Source of the DNA: CAYJAD01 sp964370835
GTDB lineage: Bacteria > Desulfobacterota > Desulfovibrionia > Desulfovibrionales > Desulfovibrionaceae
Length of the DNA: 64,000 bases
Assembly (NCBI GenBank): GCA_964370835.1
Contig: CAYJLO010000001.1
Location: 65,703 to 129,702 of the forward strand
Reading direction: 5' to 3'
In this document: in pieces, positions 1-9,298 of the stretch
Numbering within the stretch: position 1 is the stretch's first letter
Layout of the letters: each line of letters starts with the position of its first letter
Made by a program: the position numbers and the translations under genes
Notes under the pieces: generated by a model
Seen by the model: only the letters and a program-made list of their open reading frames with translations
Database searches by the model: none
Told to the model about the DNA's origin: nothing

Positions 1-237
1 CGTGAGCTTTTTCCCAAAAACATTGCCAGTACATCCAATGGTTTATTTTATTCCTTTGCCATGTTTGGCTCTGCTGTATTCCAACCGCTCATTGGAGCTT
101 TATTGGATAATGCCGGCTACGTAGATGTGCTTAAAGCTCATATGTTCACTCCCGTGTGCTGGCTCTATCTTATTTCATGTACCCTTGCCCTTGTGTCCAC
201 ATTTTTCATTGTGGAAAAAAACGGCAAACTACTATAA
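1..237 (+). CDS. MFS transporter, C-terminal fragment
   Basis: The reading frame is open from the first base and stops at 235-237, giving the last 78 residues of a protein whose start lies outside the window. The fragment has two hydrophobic stretches separated by a short polar loop (around 'LLDNAGYVDVL') and ends in a short charged tail, as in the last two helices of major facilitator superfamily permeases. The substrate cannot be told from this end. It lies 37 bp ahead of the cobalamin genes on the same strand and could be co-transcribed with them. Family assignment is moderate because only the tail is visible. Confidence 0.6.
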   Translation, partial: RELFPKNIASTSNGLFYSFAMFGSAVFQPLIGALLDNAGYVDVLKAHMFTPVCWLYLISCTLALVSTFFIVEKNGKLL

Positions 238-274
238 CCATAGTCATATGATTTAAAAAAATTGCGGAGTATGT

Positions 275-778
275 ATGATTATTATTTATACAGGAAATGG
301 CAAAGGAAAAACCAGCGCATGTATAGGGCAAGCCATACGCGCCCATGGCAATTCCCTACGCGTATGCTTTGGCCAATTTATGAAGTCAAATCAACAAACC
401 GGTGAACAGAAATTTTTACAAAACTTGTTAAGCGAAGATTTTTTCATTGGCGGTAAGGGATTTTTCACCAAAGAAGAACAAAGGGCCGAGCACCGTGCTG
501 CAGCTGAAAATGTGCTCACATGGGCACACAACAAAAGTACTGTAGCACACATGCTCATTCTAGACGAATGCCTCTATGCTTTAAAAAGTCAGCTTGTAAC
601 ACAAGAAGAAGTAACTGAGCTTATACACCTTTGTAATAGCAAAGCCGTACACCTTGTGCTTTCGGGGCGTGGGCTCCCCCATTGGCTTGTGGAACTTGCT
701 GATATTGTGTCCGAAATTGCTGATATCAAACATGCTTGCAAACGTGGTGTACCTGCCACCCTTGGCATAGAATTTTAA
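275..778 (+). CDS. cobO: Cob(I)yrinic acid a,c-diamide adenosyltransferase
   Basis: A 167-residue CobA/CobO/BtuR-type enzyme that transfers the 5'-deoxyadenosyl group of ATP to Co(I) corrinoids in the cytoplasm. The P-loop 'GNGKGKTSA' lies at residues 7-15, directly after the first beta strand, as in the family. A Walker B-like 'LILDECLYAL' follows near residue 93 and 'LSGRGLPHWLVELAD' near residue 128. Both are family hallmarks. It is shorter than the roughly 190-200 residue enterobacterial form because it lacks the N-terminal extension. It is followed 23 bp later by cobS, so the pair covers two steps of late adenosylcobalamin synthesis or corrinoid salvage. The start follows a CGGAG-like ribosome site. 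Confidence 0.9.
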   Translation: MIIIYTGNGKGKTSACIGQAIRAHGNSLRVCFGQFMKSNQQTGEQKFLQNLLSEDFFIGGKGFFTKEEQRAEHRAAAENVLTWAHNKSTVAHMLILDECLYALKSQLVTQEEVTELIHLCNSKAVHLVLSGRGLPHWLVELADIVSEIADIKHACKRGVPATLGIEF

Positions 779-801
779 CCTTCTTCGTATAAGGTCATCC
801 C

Positions 802-1602
802 ATGAGTTTTCGCGCTTCCCTTGCTTTTTTCACACGCTTCCCTGTGGGAAACATTCCGCAACACATGTCCCTTCACGGACTCACAGCTTTTCTTCCCGCT
901 GTGGGATTATGCGTGGGACTATGCGTAGGGCTTTTATTACTCCTTTTTGCGCTCTTTTTCTCGCCCACTCTTGCTGGAATTCTAGGTGCTTTGGTTTGGG
1001 TTGGTATCACAGGTGGCCTGCACATGGACGGTCTTGCCGATTGCGCCGACGCCCTTGTGGTGGAGGCTTCCAAAGAAAAAAGACTTGCCATCATGAAAGA
1101 TCCCACCGTGGGCACATTTGCTTCCATCGCCGTCTTTTTCATTTTGTCCATAAAAGTGTGGGCGCTTGCACATGTGGCACAGCATTTCTTTAATCCTCAA
1201 AATATGTATGGCATCCTCTTTGGTTTGCTGGGCCTATGCTTTTCAGCGTCTTTGGCAAGAGCCATGGTGCTTGTGGCTCGACGCGCACCTCATGCTCGCG
1301 AACACCTTCAAGACCAAGGGCTTGGAAAAACTGTTACCAAACATATTACAAGCAAAGCTGAAAAAAACAACGCTCTACTCATGGGCGTATTGGCATTATG
1401 TACGGGGTATGTAGCCTCTTACCTTCCCGCCCAAAGTATGATCATGTATAGCGTTCCTCTTGCTTGTATGGGTGCCTTGGCCTGCACTTACGCTCTCGTC
1501 AACAAAGCGAAAAAATCCCTCGGGGGCGTCACCGGTGATGTGTACGGTTGCCTCATAGAACTGACAGAATGTATTGTACTATTAGCTTTGTGCCTTACAT
1601 AA
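802..1602 (+). CDS. cobS: Adenosylcobinamide-GDP ribazoletransferase
   Basis: A 266-residue integral membrane protein that joins adenosylcobinamide-GDP to alpha-ribazole (or its phosphate), the last assembly step of cobalamin. The family motif 'HMDGLADCADAL' near residues 73-84 provides the acidic metal-binding residues. A second signature, 'GGVTGDVYG', sits near residue 240 before the last helix. About six to seven hydrophobic segments are visible. Its length matches CobS (about 250 residues). It lies 23 bp after the adenosyltransferase gene. No cobU or cobT is visible, so the rest of the pathway is elsewhere. Confidence 0.93.
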   Translation: MSFRASLAFFTRFPVGNIPQHMSLHGLTAFLPAVGLCVGLCVGLLLLLFALFFSPTLAGILGALVWVGITGGLHMDGLADCADALVVEASKEKRLAIMKDPTVGTFASIAVFFILSIKVWALAHVAQHFFNPQNMYGILFGLLGLCFSASLARAMVLVARRAPHAREHLQDQGLGKTVTKHITSKAEKNNALLMGVLALCTGYVASYLPAQSMIMYSVPLACMGALACTYALVNKAKKSLGGVTGDVYGCLIELTECIVLLALCLT

Positions 1603-1610
1603 AAAATAAA

Positions 1611-1649
1611 TAGTCCCTGAACTTATGCTGAACTAAAGTAAAGGGACTA
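1611..1649. terminator. Inverted repeat after cobS
   Basis: The arms TAGTCCCT (1611-1618) and AGGGACTA (1642-1649) form a perfect 8-bp stem with a long loop, eight bases beyond the cobS stop and between two convergent genes. There is no strong T-run, so a terminator role is only probable. Confidence 0.4.
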
Positions 1650-1699
1650 CATGACCTTAAAGAGGTTTAACATAAAAAACATTACAAACTTTTACTATG

Positions 1700-2458
1700 C
1701 TATTCTGCTGTAAGAAGTTTCACAACCTCATAACATAAAGCAGCAGTGGAAAGTCCGGCCAAAAGATACATACTTATGCGCTTAAAATACGCCGCATCTA
1801 AGCGTACAAAAAGCATATTACCGCACCAAAGCCCCAAGACCAATGTGGGTAAACCCCAAAGGACAAAATCAAAAGTTTCCAGAGAAACAAGCCCTTGCTG
1901 CACAGCAAAAACAGAAGCCCACACATCTGTAAAAAAGAAAAAGGCTATGAGCGAAGCCCTACCCGTGGCGGCAGCCAATGGACTTGAAAGAAAAAGAAGA
2001 ATCAAGGGTAAGCCCCCATTGGCACAAGAACCATTGAGCAAGCCGCTTAATAGGCCTGTTCCTAAAATACCCTTGGTGCTCAAATTGGAGCGCAACACAT
2101 ACCCGCGTAATATGGCCACACAACAAAGGCAAGCCACGGTATTAATAGCAATAATCATATAGGAAGGTTCTATGGTGGCCAAAAGCCACACACCCACTGG
2201 CGTCCCCAAAATAACCCCAAAGCTCAAATTCTTAAGCGTCTTCCATGCAATTTGATGCCAAATACTAGGAAAAAAAACCACACTTGCCAAAATTTCCCAT
2301 ACAAGCACAGCGGGGACTATTTCTGCCGGGGTTAAAACTAAACTTCCAAGAATAACCACAATCATGGAAAACCCAAAGCCGCAAAAGCCGCGCATGACAG
2401 CTGCCACAAAAACCACAGCAGCTATGTAAAAAGGCAAAAAAACTGGAAACTCAGTCAT
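1700..2458 (-). CDS. TauE/SafE family sulfite/organic anion exporter
   Basis: A 252-residue polytopic membrane protein with about eight hydrophobic segments. The family-typical 'MRGFCGFGFSMIVV' lies near the N-terminus, and the mid-protein loop 'GLLSGLLNGSCANGG' begins the second half repeat. TauE/SafE proteins move sulfonates, sulfite or related anions across the inner membrane. The substrate here is unknown and no sulfonate enzyme is adjacent. It is convergent with cobS and appears monocistronic. The start is the ATG at 2458. Confidence 0.8.
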   Translation of the reverse strand: MTEFPVFLPFYIAAVVFVAAVMRGFCGFGFSMIVVILGSLVLTPAEIVPAVLVWEILASVVFFPSIWHQIAWKTLKNLSFGVILGTPVGVWLLATIEPSYMIIAINTVACLCCVAILRGYVLRSNLSTKGILGTGLLSGLLNGSCANGGLPLILLFLSSPLAAATGRASLIAFFFFTDVWASVFAVQQGLVSLETFDFVLWGLPTLVLGLWCGNMLFVRLDAAYFKRISMYLLAGLSTAALCYEVVKLLTAE

Positions 2459-2774
2459 GAAATATCCTATATACTGTAAAAATACTCCAAATTTGCTCGT
2501 AAAATACTATTACCGCACTGTCCACTCATGTAATATTCTCACGATAAAGTCAACATGGAAAGCAAAAATACAACTCAATGCATTCTTATTTTCCTCCTTT
2601 TTTCCTATTCTCATGTCCGACTGTTTACCCCGCTGTCAATGCTACAACCTTCCTCCCAAATAGCGCTTTACTAAAACATAATAAGTCAGTATGCCTTTGT
2701 TCGCCTTCATATTTCCTGCATAATTACTTTCCTGCGCATTAATATAAGACTATTTCAAACAAACAAGGTTAGCC
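2459..2774. other. Divergent intergenic region
   Basis: This 316-bp AT-rich spacer lies between the divergently transcribed TauE-like and DMT transporter genes, so it must hold both promoters. I see no clear consensus promoter, strong hairpin or convincing small gene in it. Confidence 0.4.
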
Positions 2775-3674
2775 ATGCCCGTCATATCACGCAAACACCT
2801 ACAACTTACCTTTTGCCTTTTGCTGCTTTATTTTTCATGGGGATCTGCCTATTTAGGCAATAAATTTGCTTTGGAGTACTTCCCCGGATTCATGCTTTCC
2901 GGCATACGATTTAGCCTTGCCGGCCTTGCCTTACTTACCTATACCTACCTGCGCCGCGAGAAATCCATATTCACGTGGCACGACATAAAGTATAATCTTC
3001 TAAACGGCCTGTTTTTAGTGACGATCAGTAGTGGATTTGTATCTAAAGCTCAAGAAAGTGTCCCTTCCGGCATGGCAGCTATTTTATACGGAGCTGCACC
3101 CATTTGGCTTATTTTGGGACAATGGCTCCTCTGGGGCGGAAAAAAACCCACAAAAACTCAAGCTACAGGCTTGGCATTGGGTTTTTTATCCTTGGCATGG
3201 TTGAACATCCATCAAGGCATTCATAGCGATGCATCCCTTTTAGGACTCTTTTTAATTTTTATTTCCACCTTCGCATGGGTTTATGGATCACATATTTCAC
3301 AAGTATGCCATGGGAAAAGCAATCTTTCCGTCATGCGTACCACAGGGCTCTTACTTTTACTTGGGGGGCTGGAAACATTGCTCTTGTCCTTATTGCTGGG
3401 CGAAAGACTTGATGTATTCGCCTTACCTATACAAGCTTATATGTCTTTGGCATTTCTTAGCTTTTTTAGCTCCCTTGTGGGATACACATCCTATCTTTGG
3501 ATCTTATTTAATTCACGCGCCATTGTGGCCATATCCTACGAATACGTTACCCCCGTGGTGGCCATAGCCCTTGGTGCCATCTTGGGCAATGAACTGCTCA
3601 CCACCACCATGATGGCAGCAAGTTTCACCTTAATGCTTTCTGTTTTTCTTATCACCACCCATGATAGGGACTAG
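2775..3674 (+). CDS. EamA/DMT family transporter
   Basis: A 299-residue inner-membrane protein with ten hydrophobic segments in two five-helix EamA halves. The opening 'YFSWGSAYLGNKFALEYFPG' resembles the RhaT/YedA branch, whose members export amino acids and other metabolites. The second half holds the typical 'YEYVTPVVAIALGAILGNE'. The substrate is unknown. It is monocistronic, bounded by a strong bidirectional terminator. The start is the ATG after AAGG at 2765-2768. Confidence 0.85.
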   Translation: MPVISRKHLQLTFCLLLLYFSWGSAYLGNKFALEYFPGFMLSGIRFSLAGLALLTYTYLRREKSIFTWHDIKYNLLNGLFLVTISSGFVSKAQESVPSGMAAILYGAAPIWLILGQWLLWGGKKPTKTQATGLALGFLSLAWLNIHQGIHSDASLLGLFLIFISTFAWVYGSHISQVCHGKSNLSVMRTTGLLLLLGGLETLLLSLLLGERLDVFALPIQAYMSLAFLSFFSSLVGYTSYLWILFNSRAIVAISYEYVTPVVAIALGAILGNELLTTTMMAASFTLMLSVFLITTHDRD

Positions 3675-3708
3675 TACAATAAGAAATAAAATTTTACTGT
3701 TAGTTACG

Positions 3709-3740
3709 AAAAAGGCACCCCGTCATGGAGTGCCTTTTTT
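3709..3740. terminator. Bidirectional rho-independent terminator
   Basis: The arms AAAAAGGCAC and GTGCCTTTTT flank an 11-base loop. There is a T-run on the plus side and an A-run (T-run on the minus strand) on the other. It lies between the convergent DMT transporter and chemoreceptor genes and can serve both. Confidence 0.85.
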
Positions 3741-3776
3741 AAGAATAAACAACTTAGCTAAAAGACCATAAAAATT

Positions 3777-5840
3777 CTACACACCTTTTTTGCCATGCTC
3801 TTGCAAATTGGCAATAAGAGAATCCAATTTTTCAGCTTGCTCAATGATGGTATGCGTAATTTGTGAAGAAACATTCATGCCCGAAGCCGTTTCATTGATA
3901 TTACTTTCCAAAGAAACAATGACCTTGGTTATGGCATCGGTCTGCACCGTCAAGTTTTGTATCAAAGCCGCCATATCACGCACCATGGTGGCATTTTCTT
4001 CCGTAAGGCCCACAATATTTTGCAAAGCGGCTCCTGAATCTTGCGCTAAACTTGTGGCTTTATGCACCGCTTCATGGGTGCCTGCCATGATGTTGCTATT
4101 TTCCTGAGAAGCTTTTTGCACCTTGGATATGGCTGCGCCCACTTCGCTGGTGGCCTGCATGGTTTTTTCTGCCAACTTGCGCACTTCATCGGCCACCACG
4201 GCAAAACCACGTCCGGCATCTCCGGCACGAGCAGCTTCAATGGCAGCATTGAGTGCTAGCAGATTTGTTTGGTCTGCAATATCCGTAATAGTATTAAGAA
4301 TACTACTAATGCCATGGGTTTGCTCTTGCAATTGCTCCATGGCTTGGCGCATTTTCAAAGCCATATCACTCACAGCGCCATTGGCATCTATGACAGAAGC
4401 CACCTTTTGGGCTCCCATTTGCGCTATGGTGCGAGCCTCATCTTCTTGCACCACAGCATTTTCCGTGCTTTGTAAAATACGGCCAAAAGTAGACACCATG
4501 GTGCTCACAGCTTGGCTGGCATCATCCACACGTCTACGCTGCTCATCTGTACCTTGTAGCACCTTGCTATTTTCTCTACCAAGCTCCCCAGCAGCCACAT
4601 TGAGTGCTTCTGAAATTCCACCAGCTTGAGCTGCACTATCTTGCGTGGCCACGAGCAAAGCATAGGTTTTGCTTTGTTGAGCTTCGCTTTCCTGACGCGC
4701 TCTTTGCACGCTTTCTATCTGCTCTTGCACTTGCTTACCTTGCTCTTCAGCTTGCATGATTTTTTGTCGTAAAGACTCCACCATGCCGCGCAAGGCATCT
4801 GCCAACACGCCAATTTCATCATTTCTTTGTAAATGTAATTCCTTATCCAACACGCCGCGAGAAACATCGTTGGCATAACTGGCCAAATGACGCAAGGGAC
4901 GTACCACCGTGCGTACAAAAAATACCCCAATGATGGTGCCCACCAAGGTTAAAATCAGCGAAAGCCCCACACCATAATATGTAGATGCGCGCACGCTGGC
5001 ACTATTTTCATCATGACTAGCCATACTCACAAGATACCAACCAAGCACGGGCACCTTATTGCTTATGGAATAAAAAAGCTTTCCTTCATGTTCAATGGTG
5101 CTTTGCGCGCTTTCCCTTTGGGTCATGGTATTCCAGTGACTGGCATACTCAGGATACGAATCTGTCAATTTGGTATTAATAAGCGCCGTATCTTCGTGCA
5201 AGCGAATGAAGCCCTTTTCATCCACCAAGAAAGTTTGCCCTTCCTCACCTATTTTCATTTGGCGCAAATTTTGTACAAAGTCTTTTAAATCAATGGAAGA
5301 AGAGGCTAAACCGGCAAAAGTACCATCCACCGTCACCCTACGGTTAATAAAAGCCTTGGTTCCCCATGTGGGGTCATTGACGTATACCACAATATTCATT
5401 TGCGTATCACTGTTTTTAAAGCCGTAAAACCACGTATCTTTATCGGTAATGGAATAGGAATAATCCTTTTTTCCCTGCAAAAAATCCGAATATTGCTTGG
5501 TGGCGTCGGAAACAAAGTTTCCGCCAAGCATGCCATAGGAGTTTACAAAGCTTTCAATGATGCCGTAGATTTTATCTAAGTCTTCATTGGGTTCACCGGC
5601 GCGAACCCAGTCATGCAATTGAGGATTATTAGCAATTAAAGATATGGCTCTGCTAGGTTCCATGATTTTTTGATCTAAAGCATACAGAATTTCTTGAGCT
5701 TTGGAAGGAAGTCTTTCTTCCAATAATTGATTGGTCATGGCTCGCTGAAAAAAGAAACTATTTAAAAAAATGATGGAACCCACCACGCCTAACAATAAGG
5801 CAACAATCAAAATATTTATGCGTTTTTCCAGTGAAAACAT
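3777..5840 (-). CDS. Methyl-accepting chemotaxis protein with dCache sensor
   Basis: A 687-residue transmembrane chemoreceptor. A first membrane segment lies at about residues 10-31. A periplasmic double-Cache ligand domain covers about 35-285, including 'DTWFYGFK' and 'FLVDEKGFIRLHED'. The second membrane segment is at about 288-312. A HAMP linker follows ('RPLRHLASYANDVSRG'), then the cytoplasmic coiled-coil signalling domain, whose hairpin tip reads 'TDIADQTNLLALNAAIEAA' and 'GRGFAVVADEVRKLAEKT'. It would bind a small ligand and control CheA through CheW. There is no C-terminal CheR-tethering pentapeptide (it ends EHGKKGV). A GGAGGT ribosome site precedes the ATG. It stands alone, with no che genes nearby. 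Confidence 0.93.
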   Translation of the reverse strand: MFSLEKRINILIVALLLGVVGSIIFLNSFFFQRAMTNQLLEERLPSKAQEILYALDQKIMEPSRAISLIANNPQLHDWVRAGEPNEDLDKIYGIIESFVNSYGMLGGNFVSDATKQYSDFLQGKKDYSYSITDKDTWFYGFKNSDTQMNIVVYVNDPTWGTKAFINRRVTVDGTFAGLASSSIDLKDFVQNLRQMKIGEEGQTFLVDEKGFIRLHEDTALINTKLTDSYPEYASHWNTMTQRESAQSTIEHEGKLFYSISNKVPVLGWYLVSMASHDENSASVRASTYYGVGLSLILTLVGTIIGVFFVRTVVRPLRHLASYANDVSRGVLDKELHLQRNDEIGVLADALRGMVESLRQKIMQAEEQGKQVQEQIESVQRARQESEAQQSKTYALLVATQDSAAQAGGISEALNVAAGELGRENSKVLQGTDEQRRRVDDASQAVSTMVSTFGRILQSTENAVVQEDEARTIAQMGAQKVASVIDANGAVSDMALKMRQAMEQLQEQTHGISSILNTITDIADQTNLLALNAAIEAARAGDAGRGFAVVADEVRKLAEKTMQATSEVGAAISKVQKASQENSNIMAGTHEAVHKATSLAQDSGAALQNIVGLTEENATMVRDMAALIQNLTVQTDAITKVIVSLESNINETASGMNVSSQITHTIIEQAEKLDSLIANLQEHGKKGV

Positions 5841-5963
5841 AAGACCTCCATGAACGACTTTGCAAGGTGATAGAACATGATAGGCTAGGATATCTTAAAG
5901 AGCTTCATTTGAAAAGCTTGCAATTGCAGGAAAAATAGCAATTCATCAAGAAACACATCAAAA

Positions 5964-6000
5964 AAAACGACCATACTCAAAGAGCACAGTCGTTTTATAT
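5964..6000 (-). terminator. Terminator of the minus-strand metal island
   Basis: The arms AAAACGAC (near 5964-5971) and GTCGTTTT (5989-5996) pair across a 17-base loop. Read on the minus strand the hairpin ends in a run of eight or so T residues, 20-60 bases after the last gene of the island. Confidence 0.7.
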
Positions 6001-6020
6001 TTTTATACGAAAACGTTTTT

Positions 6021-6326
6021 TTATTTCTTCATGCTACGCTTAGAAGCTTTAATGGGGTTAACTTTAGCAGCCTTTTCTTTAGGCATAACTTGAACAAGAT
6101 GTTTATTCTCTTCAAAAAAAGCCTTGCAATCTATGCCAAGAGCATTAATTCTTTGCTCCATAAGCTTACGGTCGCTATTACGATTAGGGTCTGAAAAATT
6201 ACTGTCCACGTATCTTTCCACAGTTAAATACAGTCCGCGTTGATCTATGGCCAATAAATAAGGCTTATTATCTTCTTCAATAGGTTGAACAATCATTTCC
6301 TTTGCTGTTCCAAAACGTGTAATCAT
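6021..6326 (-). CDS. Small basic hypothetical protein, last gene of the island
   Basis: A 101-residue protein with no signal peptide or membrane segment. It starts with 'MITRFGTAKEMIVQPIEE', has a mid part rich in charged residues, and ends in a lysine-rich tail ('KASKRSMKK'). I do not recognise the family. It follows the large membrane-anchored protein gene by 20 bp, with an AGGTAGG ribosome site, and is followed by the island's terminator, so it is probably co-expressed. The C-terminal lysines could contact nucleic acid or phospholipid, but this is speculation. Confidence 0.6.
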   Translation of the reverse strand: MITRFGTAKEMIVQPIEEDNKPYLLAIDQRGLYLTVERYVDSNFSDPNRNSDRKLMEQRINALGIDCKAFFEENKHLVQVMPKEKAAKVNPIKASKRSMKK

Positions 6327-6346
6327 ACTTACCTACCTGTTAAACG

Positions 6347-7666
6347 TTAGTTTCTCTCTTTATATTGTTCCATTAATACCAATGGGATAAGCACATATAT
6401 GCCAAAGCCCACTATAAAAAGGCCTTGTCTTGCAATTTTAGCCGTTCTATAGGCTCTAAAAGCAAATACATACACTAGAGCCAATAAAAGATTAAACACA
6501 AGACCATAGCCAAGGTACTGTGAACTTATGGTAGCTTTAAACTGCCCCTTGGAGCTATGCAAATCCGTAATTGATAACGTGAAGGGGAAAATAATATCGG
6601 CCACTTGGGTAAGCGCGGTATCTTTGCTCATGCTCATTTGATGCACATACGAATGCAAAGGTTGTACACTGACGTCAAGATTTTCTGCATTGGCAAAGGC
6701 CACGGCATGAATATGTTTTGCATCAGAATACACCGCTGTCATGAACAAAGGGTCCATAATAAGTTTAAAATCCATATCCTGCGGCGTATAATCCTTGGTT
6801 GGAATATACGTTAAAGCAAAGCCTTTTTGGTGCATAAGGTACATGCGGTTTTGAGTATCCAAAACTAAACCAAGATATTTACGATCCTTAGCTTCAGCTA
6901 TGACCATTTTTTGCGGTACAATATCCTTGGCAAAGGGCACCACTGCCACTTCAAGAATATTATTTCTGCGCACTAAATGAAAAGTCTTACCGGCGCTATC
7001 CACCACAAAGGTGCCACCTTCAAAGGGCTTAAATGTGGTAAAATTACCCCACACGCCCGTTGCAGGAAAAGTAAATCCTTTCTCAGCCAAAGCCTTGGTG
7101 TAGGCTTGCGTTTGCTCAGCATCCACACCATTTAAATCGCTGTCGATGAATTCCAACTGTGTATCAGTAAAACGAATTCTGTCCGCCGGCAAAACCAAAG
7201 CCACCTGCCCAGGGTTTGCATCCATGAGCGGATAAATTTCCTCTTTATACACCTTATTGTCCAGAAGGCGCGATGGCATTTCAAATACGCGACGTTCGTT
7301 TTGAATGGCGACGCGATCAAGACTTTTTCCATGCAAGGTTAAGGGCAAAAGACCTCGCAATTCCATATTTCTGTAATAAATAAAGGGAATTTTTGCTTCA
7401 AACTCATTGCGCGTAAAATATTCACCTTTTTCATTTTTATAAACCACATCGGCGTGATGGTTTTCAGATTTTTCTTCTGCTTTTAGGTCTCGCTCAAGTA
7501 ATTGCTCTGTGAATATCATATTATTATCCACAGGGCTGAAAAACATATGCGTTTTGTCCACTGTTTTCACAAATAGCAATTGATAAAACATGGGCAAAAT
7601 CCAAGCGAAAAAGCATATTCCTATAAAATACATGCATAATGTTGCCAAACGCGTTCTTATACTCAT
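6347..7666 (-). CDS. Large membrane-anchored protein of the ABC module (DUF4857-like)
   Basis: A 439-residue protein. It has one membrane segment near residues 12-33, a large predicted periplasmic domain to about residue 375, then two to three hydrophobic segments ('FNLLLALVYVFAF', 'GLFIVGFGIYVLIPLVL') at the C-terminus. It resembles the DUF4857-type proteins found beside ABC-2-like transporters; I recall that association from memory and rate it moderate. Its ATG overlaps the stop of the preceding permease gene (ATGA), showing translational coupling. A GTG nine bases upstream is an alternative start. It is likely the extracytoplasmic part of the ABC complex, possibly handling a metal or metal-binding peptide. 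Confidence 0.65.
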   Translation of the reverse strand: MSIRTRLATLCMYFIGICFFAWILPMFYQLLFVKTVDKTHMFFSPVDNNMIFTEQLLERDLKAEEKSENHHADVVYKNEKGEYFTRNEFEAKIPFIYYRNMELRGLLPLTLHGKSLDRVAIQNERRVFEMPSRLLDNKVYKEEIYPLMDANPGQVALVLPADRIRFTDTQLEFIDSDLNGVDAEQTQAYTKALAEKGFTFPATGVWGNFTTFKPFEGGTFVVDSAGKTFHLVRRNNILEVAVVPFAKDIVPQKMVIAEAKDRKYLGLVLDTQNRMYLMHQKGFALTYIPTKDYTPQDMDFKLIMDPLFMTAVYSDAKHIHAVAFANAENLDVSVQPLHSYVHQMSMSKDTALTQVADIIFPFTLSITDLHSSKGQFKATISSQYLGYGLVFNLLLALVYVFAFRAYRTAKIARQGLFIVGFGIYVLIPLVLMEQYKERN

Positions 7667-8349
7667 GCTACCCACCTATTTCTGTAATCATCTGCAGAAA
7701 GGGCTATGCTATAGAACATGCATGGTAAAAGCAGAATGAAGAAAGGTAAAATATCCACATAATACCCAGTTTTTGTATATAAATACAAAGGAATGCACAA
7801 ACCAAAGTACACTATACCGGCTAAAATTTTACGTTTCAATTGCGGCTCTAGTAATACAAATGTTCCACCAAGGTAGGCGTAAAAACCGGCAATAAACCAC
7901 GGCAAAGTGGTCATTATGGCTGAAATACCCACTTCAGGAGGATAAAACTTCACAATACTCATATACAACACCAAAGCATCGCATACAAAGACAAAGCCCA
8001 AGAAAAGCATGCCAAATAACGCATGCAAAAGAACAATGAAGCTGGAATCACACGGAGCATGCAAAGCAATGCGAATTCTGCCGTCGCGCATTTCCTGAAG
8101 GAATTGGAACAAGCAATACACCACTGCTGTAATAAAGGGGATAAACATCATATCGCCATAAGGGATCTGCCCCAAATTCACCGTGCGATACCACACAACC
8201 TCTGAGTGGTCTTGCATGAAAAGCCTGCGCAATGTGATGAAGTTCCACAGCATATACAGCATATTTGCTGCAAAAAGTGCAATCATCATATGACGTGTTT
8301 TCACGCTTTCTTTATAAAATACCGCAGAAAAAGCTGCTGCAACGCGCAT
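7663..8349 (-). CDS. ABC-2-like transporter permease subunit
   Basis: A 228-residue integral membrane protein with six hydrophobic segments and short loops, the size of a half-transporter permease. It has no sequence motif that I recognise. Its role comes from position: its ATG directly abuts the stop of the ATPase gene, and its TGA overlaps the next gene's ATG. The ATPase, permease and large anchored protein therefore look like one three-part complex. The direction of transport is not shown by the sequence. Confidence 0.65.
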   Translation of the reverse strand: MRVAAAFSAVFYKESVKTRHMMIALFAANMLYMLWNFITLRRLFMQDHSEVVWYRTVNLGQIPYGDMMFIPFITAVVYCLFQFLQEMRDGRIRIALHAPCDSSFIVLLHALFGMLFLGFVFVCDALVLYMSIVKFYPPEVGISAIMTTLPWFIAGFYAYLGGTFVLLEPQLKRKILAGIVYFGLCIPLYLYTKTGYYVDILPFFILLLPCMFYSIALSADDYRNRWVA

Positions 8350-9258
8350 TTAATACCTCCCCGTAAAGCCGATGAAAGCATCTTCCATGTTCATACAAAC
8401 TTGTTGCATGGATAAGGTATCCAGCGAATATTGCTTAAAAATTTCTTGTAATTTCGTGGGATCTACGTAGAAAAAGAGCTCTACAAAGTCTTTATGCCAC
8501 TCCACATTAACCAAAATATCTTGCGGAATTTTAGCTAAGTTATCTTTAAAGGCTTCTTCATTGGATGGACGCTGCATCTTATAGCACGTGAAATTCTTAA
8601 TAAATTCTGCCAATGAGGTTTGGTGAGCCATTTTATGGCGACGCATAAATACGGTATCATCCACAAAGCGTTCCATATCTTGAATTACATGGGAAGTGAT
8701 GATGGTGGTATGTTCACCATCGCGTAAATTTTCGCACAGATAATCAATAAATAAACGACGATAGCCTGCATCCAAGCCCATGGAGTAATCATCTAGAATC
8801 AACAATTCCGGATCTTGCGCCAAGGTAAGACCCAATACCACTTGCGAGCGCTGACCTTCGCTCATATGCGCAATACGATGACTCTTGGGCAAGCCCAGCA
8901 AATCTACCAAGTTATAAAAACGCTCTGGCTTCCACTTGGGATAAAATTGGCGCGTATATTTTTCTATTTGTTCAATGCTAAAAAACTGATAGGCAAGGTG
9001 CTTTTCAAAAAGAAGTCCTACCCTTGCACGAGTTGCAGGGCAAATGGCATGTGCTGGTTCACCAAAAATTTTGCAAACACCACCACTGGGGCGTAAAAAC
9101 CCCATAAGAATTTGAATAAGCGTGGTTTTACCCACACCATTCTTACCAAGTAAGGCGCACACACGCCCTTTTTCGATGGTCAAATTTAAACCATTATACA
9201 ATTCACGCCTTCCATAATTATGGCGCAAATTTTCTATGGTTACAGGATCTTGATTCAT
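8350..9258 (-). CDS. ABC transporter ATP-binding protein with atypical motifs
   Basis: A 302-residue cytoplasmic ATPase. Walker A is 'GKNGVGKTT' (about residues 38-46) and the H-loop is 'ITSHV'. The signature reads 'MSEGQ' rather than LSGGQ. Walker B reads 'LLILDDYSMGLD', so the catalytic glutamate position is aspartate. The C-terminal 90 residues are an extra domain of unknown fold. Such ATPases usually energise ABC-2 type permeases, and the next gene encodes one. The changes could lower the ATPase rate, but conservation in relatives would need testing. Confidence 0.85.
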   Translation of the reverse strand: MNQDPVTIENLRHNYGRRELYNGLNLTIEKGRVCALLGKNGVGKTTLIQILMGFLRPSGGVCKIFGEPAHAICPATRARVGLLFEKHLAYQFFSIEQIEKYTRQFYPKWKPERFYNLVDLLGLPKSHRIAHMSEGQRSQVVLGLTLAQDPELLILDDYSMGLDAGYRRLFIDYLCENLRDGEHTTIITSHVIQDMERFVDDTVFMRRHKMAHQTSLAEFIKNFTCYKMQRPSNEEAFKDNLAKIPQDILVNVEWHKDFVELFFYVDPTKLQEIFKQYSLDTLSMQQVCMNMEDAFIGFTGRY

Positions 9259-9298
9259 AATATTATTCCAATATGTAGTGATGGAAACTTACAATTTT

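Noticed and set aside
873..1151. Minus-strand open frame of 92 codons inside cobS
   Set aside because: It is antisense to a well supported gene and has no ribosome site.
2457..2663. Plus-strand open frame of 68 codons next to the TauE-like gene
   Set aside because: It overlaps the start of the opposite gene, has no ribosome site and has random-looking composition.
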